The notes beneath the pieces were generated by a model. The model was given only the letters and a program-made list of their open reading frames with translations. It was not told where the DNA came from and did no database searches. Positions 42,401 through 50,046 of a DNA stretch of 64,000 bases are shown here, in pieces (position 1 is the first letter of the stretch; each line of letters starts with the position of its first letter). Source of the stretch: Undaria pinnatifida (Eukaryota > Sar > Phaeophyceae > Laminariales > Alariaceae); contig JABAKD010000016.1 of the NCBI GenBank assembly GCA_012845835.1, positions 12,165,007 to 12,229,006 on the forward strand, in the 5' to 3' direction. A program made the translations under genes and the position numbers.

Positions 42401-45030
42401 TGTACCAGAGCATTCAGTGTGCACTCGCTTCCGTAGCGTATGCGTCAGTAGGCTCTGTTTGCGCGTGCGGCTTGTGCGGCGACTCCACCCCAGTGCCTCA
42501 CGGGGTCATTCCCAACAAACACCGAAAAGGCAGGACTCGCAACCAAAAGAAATACAAGATTGGCGTTGACAAAAAAGCGTCTTTTATTTAGTTGTCACGC
42601 TTTCAGAAACAAATTCAAGCGTTTTCGTTTTAGTCACGATTCGTGCCTTCAATCTTTTTTCATCTTAACACATTAACACACACACAAAGAAAATCGGAGG
42701 TTACTCACCGTTCGTGGCAAATTACCACGAACCGCGAAAATGAAACAACATTATCTAAAACGTGTTTCAAAACACGTTTTTGTTGGTTACGATTCATGTC
42801 GTCGATTTTGTTCGCTAGAAGCGGCCCTCGCTTACCGTCCGTAGGTAGGCTTCAGCCCCACCACGCCGCACCAAGAAGCCGGCTGTCTCACGGACCCCCC
42901 GGTGTCCGTGCCGAGGGCGCCAGCTACGGCGCCCGATGCTACCGCCGCCGCCGACCCCCCTGAGCACAGATGACACGCGCAAAGAAACACCCTTGGCTTC
43001 ATAGAAAAAGTCATACGTTGTTCTAGATAAAACGCAGGACATACGCCTCCATCAGTTGTAACGCGCGCAAGCAAGCTTATCCATTCCCCGCCTCCATGCC
43101 CTCCCCGCCCCCCGCCCTCCCGCCCACGATGAAACCGGTCGATTCCAGAACGCACGACGCTGCAGCGAAAGACCGCTATATCCCTTTAAAACGAAAAGAC
43201 AGAATAATATTTGCCTCAAATTCCAAGTCGTTTGTCCCCAAAAGCATTGGCGAAGTTCTGAAGGATTCGCGGCAACGGCATTGAGTAAGAGCAGCACCCG
43301 GGGGAACCTGCACCCACCACACACCCGGCTACCTCGGCCACAGCCGTACACAAGTCTGATCACCTACTTCGTAACGTACATCGGGGATTTTCGGAAATTT
43401 TGCGGCACAACTACTGCCACGTATTGACGTTGTTTTTTCGCTCCGCTTTCGACCTTGGTTTCGTCGGCATCTCGCTGGAAACCCCACACCCGAACTTTTT
43501 ACAATCGACCACTCAATCGGTCGATTTCACAGCTTACGATTGTACTTGAAATATTTTTTGTTAAATAAACAATGAAACCACACACCTGACGACCCCCCCG
43601 GCGCGTGCTCGATGTTCCTCGGGTTTCTGGTAACCTGGAAAGCAGACGTCTCCGTCGTGGAGCCCATAGCATACTCGTCCATGTTCGTCTTACCGAGCTG
43701 CTGGCCGTAAAAGAGAGAGAGAAAAAAAAAGGCCTCTAGAACCGTAACAAAAACTGTCGACGCGAGTGCCAAAATCTCAAAGTATTGGCACTGTCGTTAC
43801 TACTGTGCATGTGAACGATGCAGTTACAGGATGTGCAGGGCTCCTATCATGGAGACCTTGCCATATCACCAGCCTGGTATACATCCCCGACCGCCTGTTA
43901 GGCGCGTGGCGTCACATATTCTCCGAATTCATGAAGTAGCCGAGCTTCGGTTCATATCGATAGCTACGCTTGCCCCACAGCACTCCATAACATGTACCAG
44001 GTATACGTACCGTTGACGTATGCCGGCGCCAGGTACTACGTAGCAAATCAGGAGTTTATCTGGCTTGGCGACAAGAAAAATTTGTAGGCACGCAGGCACG
44101 AGCCCGCGGGAGAATACCCCAGATCAGACACCACTATATGGCCGGTGATGTGGTTTGGGCCCGCGGCAGAATACCCCAGATCAGATACCACTACATCGCC
44201 TTTGATGTGGTTTGGGGCTCGAATGTTTGGGTTGGGGTTTGTAACCTGTCTTCGTGCGGCGAGATTTCAGAATTGTCATGCGCGCGCCTCTCACCACGAC
44301 CCCTCCCGCTTGTTTCAGCTTGGAAACCACCGCCGCATCGTAGGAAGGCAGGTACCCCTCCAGTATTCGGCTGGCGGCCGTCGTGGGGACTCCCCTCGTG
44401 CATAGGTTGTCCTTGACCCCCAAAGGGACCCCCAACAGCGGGAGGGCCAGCGTCTCCTTGCACCCCTTTGCGACCTGGTGGTAGTTCAGTTTTGCAAAAA
44501 AGATAGCGTGAGTCAGTCAAGGGCTGGCGGGCAGTGGTGACAAGACAGGCTCCGATAACTCTGTAGATTACGCGCACTCCGCGCGCCACCTGTGATCGAG
44601 ACAGCGTCGGCTTCGTAGAAGATCTGTGCTCCCCGTGCTCAGGGTCCTCCAATACCTACCCTCAAAGCTCAAAGAAGGAAAACAACAAAAAAGTTTGGCC
44701 CAACCCCCCTGTCGGCATGTCATAACCATAACCCCCCCGCCCGCAACACCCCCCACCCCCCCCCGTCACAATACCCCCAAACCCCGAAAAAAAAAACACC
44801 AGACAAAAACGCCTCCTTTTGAAACACGCTCAGCAGATCGACCGCACCTTCTGGTCTATCCCTCTGGCGGCGTCCACTGCGGCGCGACCCTGCACGCTCA
44901 GGAAAGCCCCCACGTCCCCCTCCGTCTCTTCCAGCCGTTTCAAAGCCTGAGTCACTAGCTCTTCGGAGGAAACACGGCCGGATCTTACCGCTTCCGCCGC
45001 CTCCAGTAGAGGGGACGGAGCTGCTGCCAT
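27375..45030 (-). CDS. gatA: Glutamyl-tRNA(Gln) amidotransferase subunit A, 11 exons
   Basis: Spliced on the minus strand as 45030-44848, 44474-44295, 43697-43586, 42959-42836, 41122-40948, 38816-38742, 36740-36607, 36268-36196, 35685-35519, 30471-30329, 27499-27375. All introns are GT-AG, all phases agree and the sum is 1491 nt (496 residues plus TGA), the usual GatA length. The amidase signature family is clear: catalytic Lys82 in LGVKDN, cis-Ser157 in PGGSSGGSAAA and nucleophile Ser181 in [11 protein letters not shown], with the spacing known for bacterial GatA. Known role: in GatCAB it releases ammonia from glutamine to amidate Glu-tRNA(Gln), in plastids and mitochondria. The start at 45030 matches the bacterial N-terminus and leaves no transit peptide; an upstream exon is possible. 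About 6-9 residues usually present before VGVIREAL are missing, so a microexon between exons 5 and 6 may be unseen. Family assignment is very secure; individual splice sites are inferred. Confidence 0.94.
28000..28265 (-). repeat. R3 copies inside gatA intron 10
   Basis: Two copies of gtggttggcttgaa.t.(g/c)cgggggtgtcgca.gttgaaa, with the accgaccagcccaaacgagtt block between. Confidence 0.75.
28385..28835 (+). mobile_element. R1 element with internal triplication, in gatA intron 10
   Basis: R1 start gttacgatagagg and cgaaaatatttctgaatga. Three tandem ~92 bp units (about 28508-28785) each contain cgtcggattaatcagcgggt, aggactt plus a T run, and tcgggcaataaggt. The end is acatagcatgcgtc. Confidence 0.75.
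28935..29292 (-). mobile_element. R1 element with nested R2, in gatA intron 10
   Basis: R2 at 29002-29087 is bounded by TTAA 28998-29001 and TTAA 29088-29091. R1 sequence on both sides ends at ctacctctatcgaagtgcac. Confidence 0.8.
29515..29580 (-). pseudogene. gatA: Decayed copy of gatA exon 10 3' end
   Basis: Compare ..cgcctattgggagg..cca...gctg..ctccaccgcacggcacac with cgcctaccgggaggccagcgctg..ctgaccgcacggcacac at 30340-30387. The frame is not conserved. Confidence 0.6.
29597..29905 (+). mobile_element. R1 element in gatA intron 10
   Basis: gctgcgatagag, ggtataccgttttttggcga, ccaaaaccgtcggga and cctaggccatgggatt are R1 landmarks; the right end is diverged. Confidence 0.7.
29905..29980 (+). 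repeat. R4 terminal arm fragment
   Basis: ctggcggatgaggaaaaata aagc ... gccacac resembles the R4 arm. Confidence 0.5.
30329..30471 (-). CDS. gatA: gatA exon 10
   Basis: Encodes [20 protein letters not shown] and then [14 protein letters not shown] to LPVGVQLIG, the conserved C-terminal amidase block. The acceptor is gcgttag and the donor GTGAGT, phase 1 at the end. The upstream intron is about 5.0 kb. A decayed copy of its 3' end sits at about 29515-29580. Confidence 0.95.
30870..30980 (-). pseudogene. gatA: Decayed copy of gatA exon 9 3' part
   Basis: Plus-strand tcgtcggcacgatgggacag acgaggacgtccacc matches tcgtcggtgcggtgggacaa acgaggatgtccacc in exon 9. A deletion of about 47 bp then leads to tgcgtccgcttgtagta. 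The reading frame is broken. Confidence 0.7.
32280..32605 (+). repeat. R9 module, copy 1, gatA intron 9
   Basis: Shares gatttccgcaaacccggcgt, cgtttcattgcacgccgt, cttcgaact...acggcctac and catttacca words with 35210-35475. Confidence 0.65.
32625..33215 (-). mobile_element. R1 element interrupted by ~280 bp
   Basis: The ends gctaggatagagg and cctctatcgtaacacgc are inverted. R1 sequence breaks at about 32745 and resumes at about 33035. The insert contains poly-T and G runs. Confidence 0.65.
33225..33480 (+). repeat. R9 module, copy 2, gatA intron 9
   Basis: Shares (gt)ctgtctg runs, gagagctgtacg.ggcc, gtttcgttgcacgccgt, tgtggttttgg and gcggcga with copies 1 and 3. Confidence 0.6.
34600..34866 (+). 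mobile_element. R1 element in gatA intron 9
   Basis: From acgggtgctacgatagaggt to gcctctaccgcggcgcgcgt. The interior TTAA near 34665 is unoccupied (ggctccttaacctact). Confidence 0.82.
35030..35515 (+). repeat. R9 module, copy 3, next to gatA exon 9
   Basis: Contains tctgtctg runs, gagagctgtacgaggccggt, ccatgccg, cttcgaacgcacaaggccta and atttacca; its end overlaps the start of intron 9. Confidence 0.6.
35519..35685 (-). CDS. gatA: gatA exon 9
   Basis: Encodes [20 protein letters not shown], then YKRAQGVRQ and [14 protein letters not shown], the conserved GatA core. The acceptor is attccag and the donor GTATGC, phase 2 at the end. A decayed, internally deleted copy of its 3' part lies at about 30870-30980. 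Confidence 0.95.
36196..36268 (-). CDS. gatA: gatA exon 8
   Basis: A 73-nt exon encoding [24 protein letters not shown]. With the split glycine it gives RYGHR...SR.DGFG.E, as in bacterial GatA. The acceptor is ctcggcag and the donor GTTTGT. It is short and easy to miss; the phase match on both sides supports it. Confidence 0.92.
36321..36457 (+). repeat. GGTCAACGGTCAGCA-type minisatellite in gatA intron 7
   Basis: About ten variants of (a)gtcaacggtcagc words in a row. Confidence 0.9.
36607..36740 (-). CDS. gatA: gatA exon 7
   Basis: Encodes [20 protein letters not shown] and continues to [12 protein letters not shown], the classic GatA segment (EV.EVSLP ... EASSNLARFDG.RYG). The acceptor is ttgcgcag and the donor GTGAGG, phase 2 at the end. 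Confidence 0.94.
37113..37140. repeat. Perfect 13-bp hairpin
   Basis: GAACAAAGCCTAT and its exact complement separated by two bases, in gatA intron 6. Confidence 0.9.
37180..37213. repeat. Second hairpin, 10-11 bp arms
   Basis: tgggattctt ... aagaatccca around a T-rich loop, 40 bp from the first hairpin. Confidence 0.85.
37311..37394 (+). mobile_element. R2 element in gatA intron 6
   Basis: CTAA 37311-37314, then cgcctgtacaactggaaacc ... ggggctctaaagggg, then TTAA 37391-37394. Confidence 0.75.
37596..38172 (+). repeat. 11-bp minisatellite GTTATGATGAT, about 50 copies, gatA intron 6
   Basis: The unit is almost perfect over 570 bp with occasional gacgat, gctac or gacgacg variants. Not a CRISPR, since there are no spacers. 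Confidence 0.95.
38521..38689 (+). mobile_element. R5 element, inverted ends, 50 bp from gatA exon 6
   Basis: Starts agtcgtggtccctcattagt and ends ccgcacgaacgcggcacc acgact, an imperfect inverted repeat of about 25 bp. Confidence 0.8.
38742..38816 (-). CDS. gatA: gatA exon 6
   Basis: Twenty-five codons, [20 protein letters not shown] then TKAVD. This corresponds to the GatA segment that usually reads (K)GLRVGVPRE. The acceptor is gctcacag and the donor GTGAGG, phase 0 on both sides. The missing KGLR-like residues suggest a further small exon upstream. Confidence 0.86.
40130..40895. repeat. R6 AT-rich direct repeats in gatA intron 5
   Basis: ataccta.ccaa(c/t)taacaa.tag.cggtga.tta and agtgagccaactcacag recur at about 40165, 40265, 40580 and 40835. 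Weaker copies lie at 32185, 39960 and 45945. Confidence 0.75.
40948..41122 (-). CDS. gatA: gatA exon 5
   Basis: Encodes [20 protein letters not shown] and continues to [11 protein letters not shown], matching the GatA segment after the signature. The acceptor is ccactag and the donor GTCAGT, phase 0 at the end. A G-rich run (41180-41240) lies just upstream in the intron. Confidence 0.93.
41180..41242 (+). repeat. G-rich run next to gatA exon 5
   Basis: Over 50 G in about 60 bp (plus strand) just upstream of exon 5. Assembly length may be unreliable. Confidence 0.9.
41815..42194 (+). mobile_element. R1 element with nested R2, in gatA intron 4
   Basis: R2 at 41884-41968 has a perfect TTAA on each side (41880-41883, 41969-41972). 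R1 sequence before (gaaaatattttccgaaagaa) and after (gtcgtcggaatgtcgc) is otherwise continuous. Confidence 0.85.
42836..42959 (-). CDS. gatA: gatA exon 4 (catalytic Ser)
   Basis: Encodes [20 protein letters not shown] and then [20 protein letters not shown]. Nucleophile Ser181 is in [11 protein letters not shown]. The acceptor is ctcag and the donor GTAAGC, phase 2 at the end. Confidence 0.94.
43190..43265. mobile_element. R2 fragment in gatA intron 3
   Basis: attccaagtcgtttgtcccc and gttctgaagga keep the R2 order. Confidence 0.45.
43586..43697 (-). CDS. gatA: gatA exon 3 (start of amidase signature)
   Basis: Encodes [20 protein letters not shown] and ends in APGGSSG. Ser157 (cis-Ser) lies here. 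The acceptor is gccagcag and the donor GTGTGT; the exon ends in phase 1 and rejoins the next exon inside the glycine run of the signature. Confidence 0.93.
44103..44217 (+). repeat. 57-bp tandem duplication next to gatA exon 2
   Basis: cccgcggcagaataccccag atcaga.accacta ... gatgtggtttggg appears twice in a row. Confidence 0.9.
44295..44474 (-). CDS. gatA: gatA exon 2 (catalytic Lys)
   Basis: Encodes residues 62-121, including [16 protein letters not shown] with catalytic Lys82 and the region [17 protein letters not shown]. The acceptor is ccaccag and the donor GTGAGA, phase 0 on both sides. The ORF runs past the donor, but the family alignment requires the splice at [10 protein letters not shown]. 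Confidence 0.93.
44848..45030 (-). CDS. gatA: gatA exon 1
   Basis: Encodes residues 1-61, from [18 protein letters not shown] to ARGIDQK, the helical N-terminus of GatA with the typical S-S-E-E-L pattern. The donor is GTGCGG, phase 0. The reading frame stays open upstream for 22 codons to a TAG near 45097-45099 and contains a possible acceptor (ccacag near 45070), so a 5' exon with a targeting peptide could join here. Confidence 0.88.
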
Positions 45031-45099
45031 CGAGCAAGATTGCAGGCCGCATTTGGTCTTGTGCGCTCTGTGGGTTCCGAGGGAGGGTGGAGGGATCTA

Positions 45100-46010
45100 T
45101 TCAAAGCCGTGAGACGGCTGCAATTCAAGGCTATGTATAGTTTTATATGAAGAATATTAGTTGTATTGCGGAGAAAAAGCCAGAGGACTGACTTGGTCTT
45201 CGTTACCAGTCCGACAATACTTATAAGCCCAATATGCAGAGCAAAAACACATATGCTCGATCAGCAATTGAGGCCATGCGGCACTATCATACGCCCAAGA
45301 CTCACTTGATTATTGTATCCCCATGCCGAGAGATCAACGTATTCAAGCGTCAATTGTTTGACCCGGGGATGCTCATTCATCACCTCCTAAGATTTTGGAG
45401 TTTCGCGTATCTTTCTAAACACTATTCGTACCAGGTGGTATCGAGCTATGTATTTATCGTTGGAGTGGCACTAAACACCACAAGTCGAGCTACAAGCGCT
45501 CCGATGAGATGCGAAGACGCAAAGTACCGCAGTACGCCGCACGCAACTACTTCACTGCAAGATCTTTAACAACCAACCAATTCATAACTAGTTGGCAACT
45601 TACTTTTAGTAATATTGATGGTACAACGTATACTTTTGCGCTTTTGCATTTCGTGGTCAGGAGTTTTGGGTATTTCATCATGTTTTTGATGCTTGACAAG
45701 AAAAAAAAAGTTTTAGTTTACTAACGCTGCACATTGTCGGATGGGGAAATATGTAAGAATGTCGGAACAGTCTGGACTTGCTTTATACCCTGATGAATTG
45801 CGATTGTTTAGTTTACTCTGTTTTACAGTCGTGACCACAGACTTTGTATCTCTCTAGGATGAAGAATCAGCACGGACTCTGGGAATACTGATGTCGTTGG
45901 GTAGAAAGAACGGTTCAATGAGAAGACAACACGCACATACTAGTAGTATTATAGTCTAGTCAGCCATCTCACAGCCCCACAACGGAAATAGATAGATAAG
46001 GAGGGTGCCA
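45100..46010. other. Region upstream of gatA, no gene recognised
   Basis: Holds an R6-like fragment (45575-45625, 45945-45975) and the repeat shared with 20470-20600 (45860-45930). The gatA promoter should lie here if 45030 is the true start, but no motif can be assigned. Confidence 0.5.
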
Positions 46011-46014
46011 GGGG

Positions 46015-46233
46015 AGCGATACAATTCGATGAAAATCGACAAGCATAAAAAGCTGAAAAGTGGGAGCACTGAACCCTATGCGCGAAAAAACATGAACTCA
46101 AGTACCCGGGGTGGAGAAGAGAAGACGCCTGTGACTACGGCTTATCCAGAAAGTCGCTGACGGTAAAACGTGAAGCGTCTTACGAGTTGAGCTTGAGAGT
46201 AAAAGTGAAACATAAATAAATAAATAAATAATT
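46015..46233 (+). mobile_element. SINE-like element, copy C, 5'-truncated
   Basis: aattcgatgaaaatcgacaa gcataaaaagctgaaaagtg ... actacggcttatccagaaag tcgctga ... ttgagagtaaaagtgaaa and an A-rich (aaat)n tail. Matches the body of 60432-60777. Confidence 0.75.
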
Positions 46234-46330
46234 GACATAAAAAATAATGCCTGGTATACAAAGTATATAAATAAAAAAATAAAAGTCAATCAATCAATCA
46301 ATCAATCAACCAATCAAAATATATATAGAT
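46233..46330 (+). repeat. A/T-rich simple repeats
   Basis: (aaat)n and (caat)n runs after the SINE tail. Confidence 0.85.
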
Positions 46331-46804
46331 ATAAACGAAAGTAACAGGCCGACCAGCAGTACAGCCAGCTTCTCGCGAGCGTAAGAAAGGGGTTGCATAT
46401 AAAGCATCCCATCCGACCGCGGGGCGGCCAGATCACCCGGACTTGGGGATTTATACACCAGAGGGCAGTCATTTGGATGAGTCGAGGTGGGGGTCTCAAG
46501 CGACCCAAATCCATCCAACGCGACGCATGCTCAGTGAGCAACAACTGGCTCAAAGAGCGATGCAGCGGCTGTTGTATTAGTAGGTCAACTCTGTGCTGCT
46601 GCTAGACGTAATAGCCGGTACGCAGTACGGCACATCTAATAGCTGCCCTGGGACGGGTGCGGAACTTAGAGCAGCAGCTGCAATGCTCACGGCGTCGTTG
46701 GTCGTATGGGTACGATCAACAAGTAACCGTGAAGTTTTCATACCTCTCCCGTTGTCCGCGCGACGCGCGTCCAATATTGGTGCAGGGCGCTTTTTACAGG
46801 GCCT

Positions 46805-47080
46805 TTCACAGGTCAGGTCACACCACGCGAGTCGGGTCGGGTCACCCGACTTGACCCGTAAGATGTTAAGAACCTTCTGACCCGACCCGGTCCGATCCGA
46901 CCCGTGAGAGGGCGAAAAGTCCTGACCCGACCCGACCCGACCCGCGAGATTTCAAAACCTCATGACCCGACCCGGCCTGACCCGTGAGAACACCTCCTGG
47001 CTCGACCAGGGCAGACCCGCCGGGCTCCGAGTGATCCGTGAGATACACGTCATGTCGCGGGTCGGGTCACCTTGACCCGC
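46805..47080. repeat. GACCC/GGGTC arrays
   Basis: Units of gacccgacccgacccg are joined by gtgagat.tcaaaacct(c/t) linkers, in both orientations. Confidence 0.85.
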
Positions 47081-47394
47081 CAGATTTCTCCCCAGCTATG
47101 GGTTCAACCCACGTTCGCGGGTCGACGTTTCGAAAGTATTTAATAAACCCCACAGCAGTGATATGCGGCCTGGCTGGGTATGGATGGAGTTGGACATGGA
47201 TATACACATTTGGCGGCGTTTCAACGTGCGAAAATGATAAAAGAGGAACATCGGCACCGGAGAGGTTCTCGGGCAGGAAGAAGTATCAGTTTCAATGCGG
47301 GTCAGATCTGCGGACTCGACAAGCGGGGCAGAATACAACAACTTGTGTGTTACAGCAGTGGCGCAACCCGTGACGTGATCCGTATATCACGGTT

Positions 47395-47530
47395 CATGAT
47401 CCAACCCGACCCGACCCGACCCAACCCGACCCGTGAGATATCAATGTCTCTTGACCCGACCCGACCCGACCCGTGAGGTTTTGAAAACCCCTCAGACCCG
47501 ACCCGGGTCGGGTCATGACCCGTGAAAAGC
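47395..47530. repeat. GACCC/GGGTC arrays
   Basis: Same unit and linker as 46805-47080, with a terminal switch to gggtcgggtc. Confidence 0.85.
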
Positions 47531-47916
47531 CCTTTTTATTTTGAACGTCACCCATGTTTTAGGGGTTAAACTACATCAGTAGTGGTTGGTCCCTTTACAG
47601 CAGTGGCGGTAGAGTAGTGCCTGTTGCCCTCTACGGTGCCTGTGAAATCCCTTGGCACAGATGGGAACAGCCAGTAGTGTCAGTATGCGGAGTAGTGCCG
47701 GTTGCCGCTACAGTGCCAGTGTTTCCGGGTGGCACATACGGGCACAATAGAGGGACCGCTGTGTATGTACTGTACTTGGAATTAGTGCGGGGTATTTTCT
47801 ACTTTTTGCACGTCCGCTCTCTCGGCTGTTCGCGTCCAAGTCGTTGGTATATCTTTCGCCAATGGAAGCGATTGCTGTACAATACCTGTTGTGTAATACA
47901 AGTACCAATATAACAT

Positions 47917-48340
47917 GGCGTGCCTCGCCTCCGACCTTACAGGCATGCATTCTCCCGTCAAGGCGGTTGTGGGGAAGAACATCACTGGTCCACCACACTA
48001 CCGCTCGAGTGCATGGCGATATGTGCGGATCATGAGTAGACCCCATAGGCTTGCCGGCAGTAATAACATCACCGGTCCAGCACACGCACACTACTATTAA
48101 TACGCGTGGTACACGACATGAAATGACCACACGAGTTGATGCGACGGTTGTACATCGAGTGTGGGAAAGAACATCACTGGGTAAACCGCACGAGTGTAAG
48201 CGTACAGCCGCGCTTTGTATTACCGACCTCACGGGCATGCCTTCTCCCGGTAAGGTGCTTGTGGGTACAGATCATCACAATCGTCCAGCGCACTACGGTA
48301 CGAGGGCACCCATGCGGTGTTGGTACCGGGTACCGGTGCT
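47917..48340 (+). repeat. Diverged tandem duplication upstream of the WD40-like gene
   Basis: gaccttacaggcatgcattc tcccgtcaagg.ggttgtggg and gacctcacgggcatgccttc tcccggtaagg.gcttgtggg, plus aagaacatcactgg twice. Confidence 0.7.
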
Positions 48341-48927
48341 ACACACCATGAAAGATCATGAAAGGATCATTCGTAGTACGGCTACTGCTGTAGCCTGTCA
48401 TGTTTCTGCCGGAAGGACAAGGCACAACTACTCGACAACACGAAAGTGGCTGCCTCCCACAGGCTGCCGATGGTGGTGGACTCAGGTACAGTGCAGACAA
48501 TAGCATACCACCGCAACACCGTCGCTCTGAGTCTACAGCAGAGGGCCTTCGTGCGATGCTTCGTATGACTTGATGGGAGTCCCGGCAGTGACTGACCTTG
48601 TTGCTGTGCGGTGTGCGAGACCTGGTGATCTTGCCGGCAAGAAAGCACCCGCTGGCACAATAGCTGCTAACGCTAGCACCACGACTATCATGGTGGTGGT
48701 TAATCCCACGCCCATCGATGGCTGCGCACGCAGCACTTCAAGCGCTCCGACGTACAGGTAACAGGCACACAGAGCGAACATACAGCGGGCCGTAAAGTTG
48801 AGGGGTCCCTTACTAAGAAAGCCTCGATCCGATACGAACTCCACGCGGCGAGATTTCATGATTTCTGTCAAGACCTGGCGCAGGCAGCAGCAGTGTTTTT
48901 GTCAGCAGTCGATGACCCCATGATCTT
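48340..48927. other. Region upstream of the WD40-like gene
   Basis: About 590 bp with no repeat or gene I can support; the promoter or a 5' exon may lie here. Confidence 0.4.
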
Positions 48928-50046
48928 ATGTCCCAGCGAGTTAGCGTAGGTGACCCTGCAGCGGCATCTCTGTCATCGTCCATCTGTGTCTTCCCGGGAG
49001 GCTTTAGCCTTCTCACTGAAACAGGCCGGCTGCGACCCTACTTCGTGTCGGACACAGCACCAGAAGACGATGTTACTGCTGCTGCTGTCGCTGTACCAGA
49101 GGTGATAGCCGCTGATCCCATACACCTCAGCGCGCCATCGCCACAGGGGTTGTTCCCAGTAGACCAGGACGTCCCCGTTGACCACTCGTGGTCTCGAGAC
49201 GGTAGTATCTTGGTCGTTTTGCGTCGGTCTAGCTTTTCGGTGTACCAGTGCTGTCGACCTTTACAGAGCAGTGGATCTAACGACGAGAATGGGGATATCG
49301 GGAGCAAGCTCCAAGAGGGTCCAGCAAGACCGCGGAGCATTGGGCCGTCTCTGGGGCTAGAGGAGGTGTACACGAGCTGTACAGATTTCGGAGGGAAAGT
49401 GGTCGCCTGCTGTTCTATAGACGTGCCCACTGCAGCAGCAGCAGAAACAGCAGCGGAAGAGTCGGCGTCGAAGTCAAGAGGCAGCGGCACCGACGACAGA
49501 CCGGCCTACTTGATCGCGATTGGCGGTACCTTCGGCATCGAATGCCACGCAGTCAAGGTTTTCGCCCCACCTCGCTGCAACGCCGACACTACGACTGCGC
49601 CAACGACGGCCAACGACAAACAGCCGGAAGTACAGCAACCAAAGCGAGTTCCCTTGCCAGGAAAAGGCGAGCCACTGCTGGGTTATCAAGCGCTAGCTGC
49701 AGGTGCCCAGGAGAATCGCTCGGCGACAATGGGGGCGGCAGCGGCCACGGCAACATGTCGGCCTCTCACCACCCTCTTTCGCGGGTACCCGGTTGTTGCG
49801 CTAGCGTGCTCGCCAAACTCCTCCCTAATGGCTGCAGCAGCCATGACCGGGCACGTCCGCATCTGGCATGTTGCCTCGATTGCCGCCCCTGTACAGCAGC
49901 AGCAGGAGGTTGTTGCTCCCTCGAGGCGAGAGCCTGTCAAGCGAGGACGCGGGGATAAGAAGAAGGGGTTGGACGGGGTCTTGAGTGCAACGCGGCCGCT
50001 GAGACAATTGGACAGTGTCGGGGCGGCCGCCCTCTGGGGTGTAACG
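48928..50046 (+). CDS. WD40-like gene, exon 1
   Basis: Longest coding exon start in the region, 373 codons from ATG 48928 to the donor GTGAGA (LWGVT); an alternative donor GTAACG lies 6 nt upstream in the same phase. Composition is Ala/Thr/Ser-rich with acidic patches, and one clear WD40 blade (GHVRIWHV) lies near its end. A basic stretch (KRGRGDKKKG) follows the blade. Confidence 0.78.
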
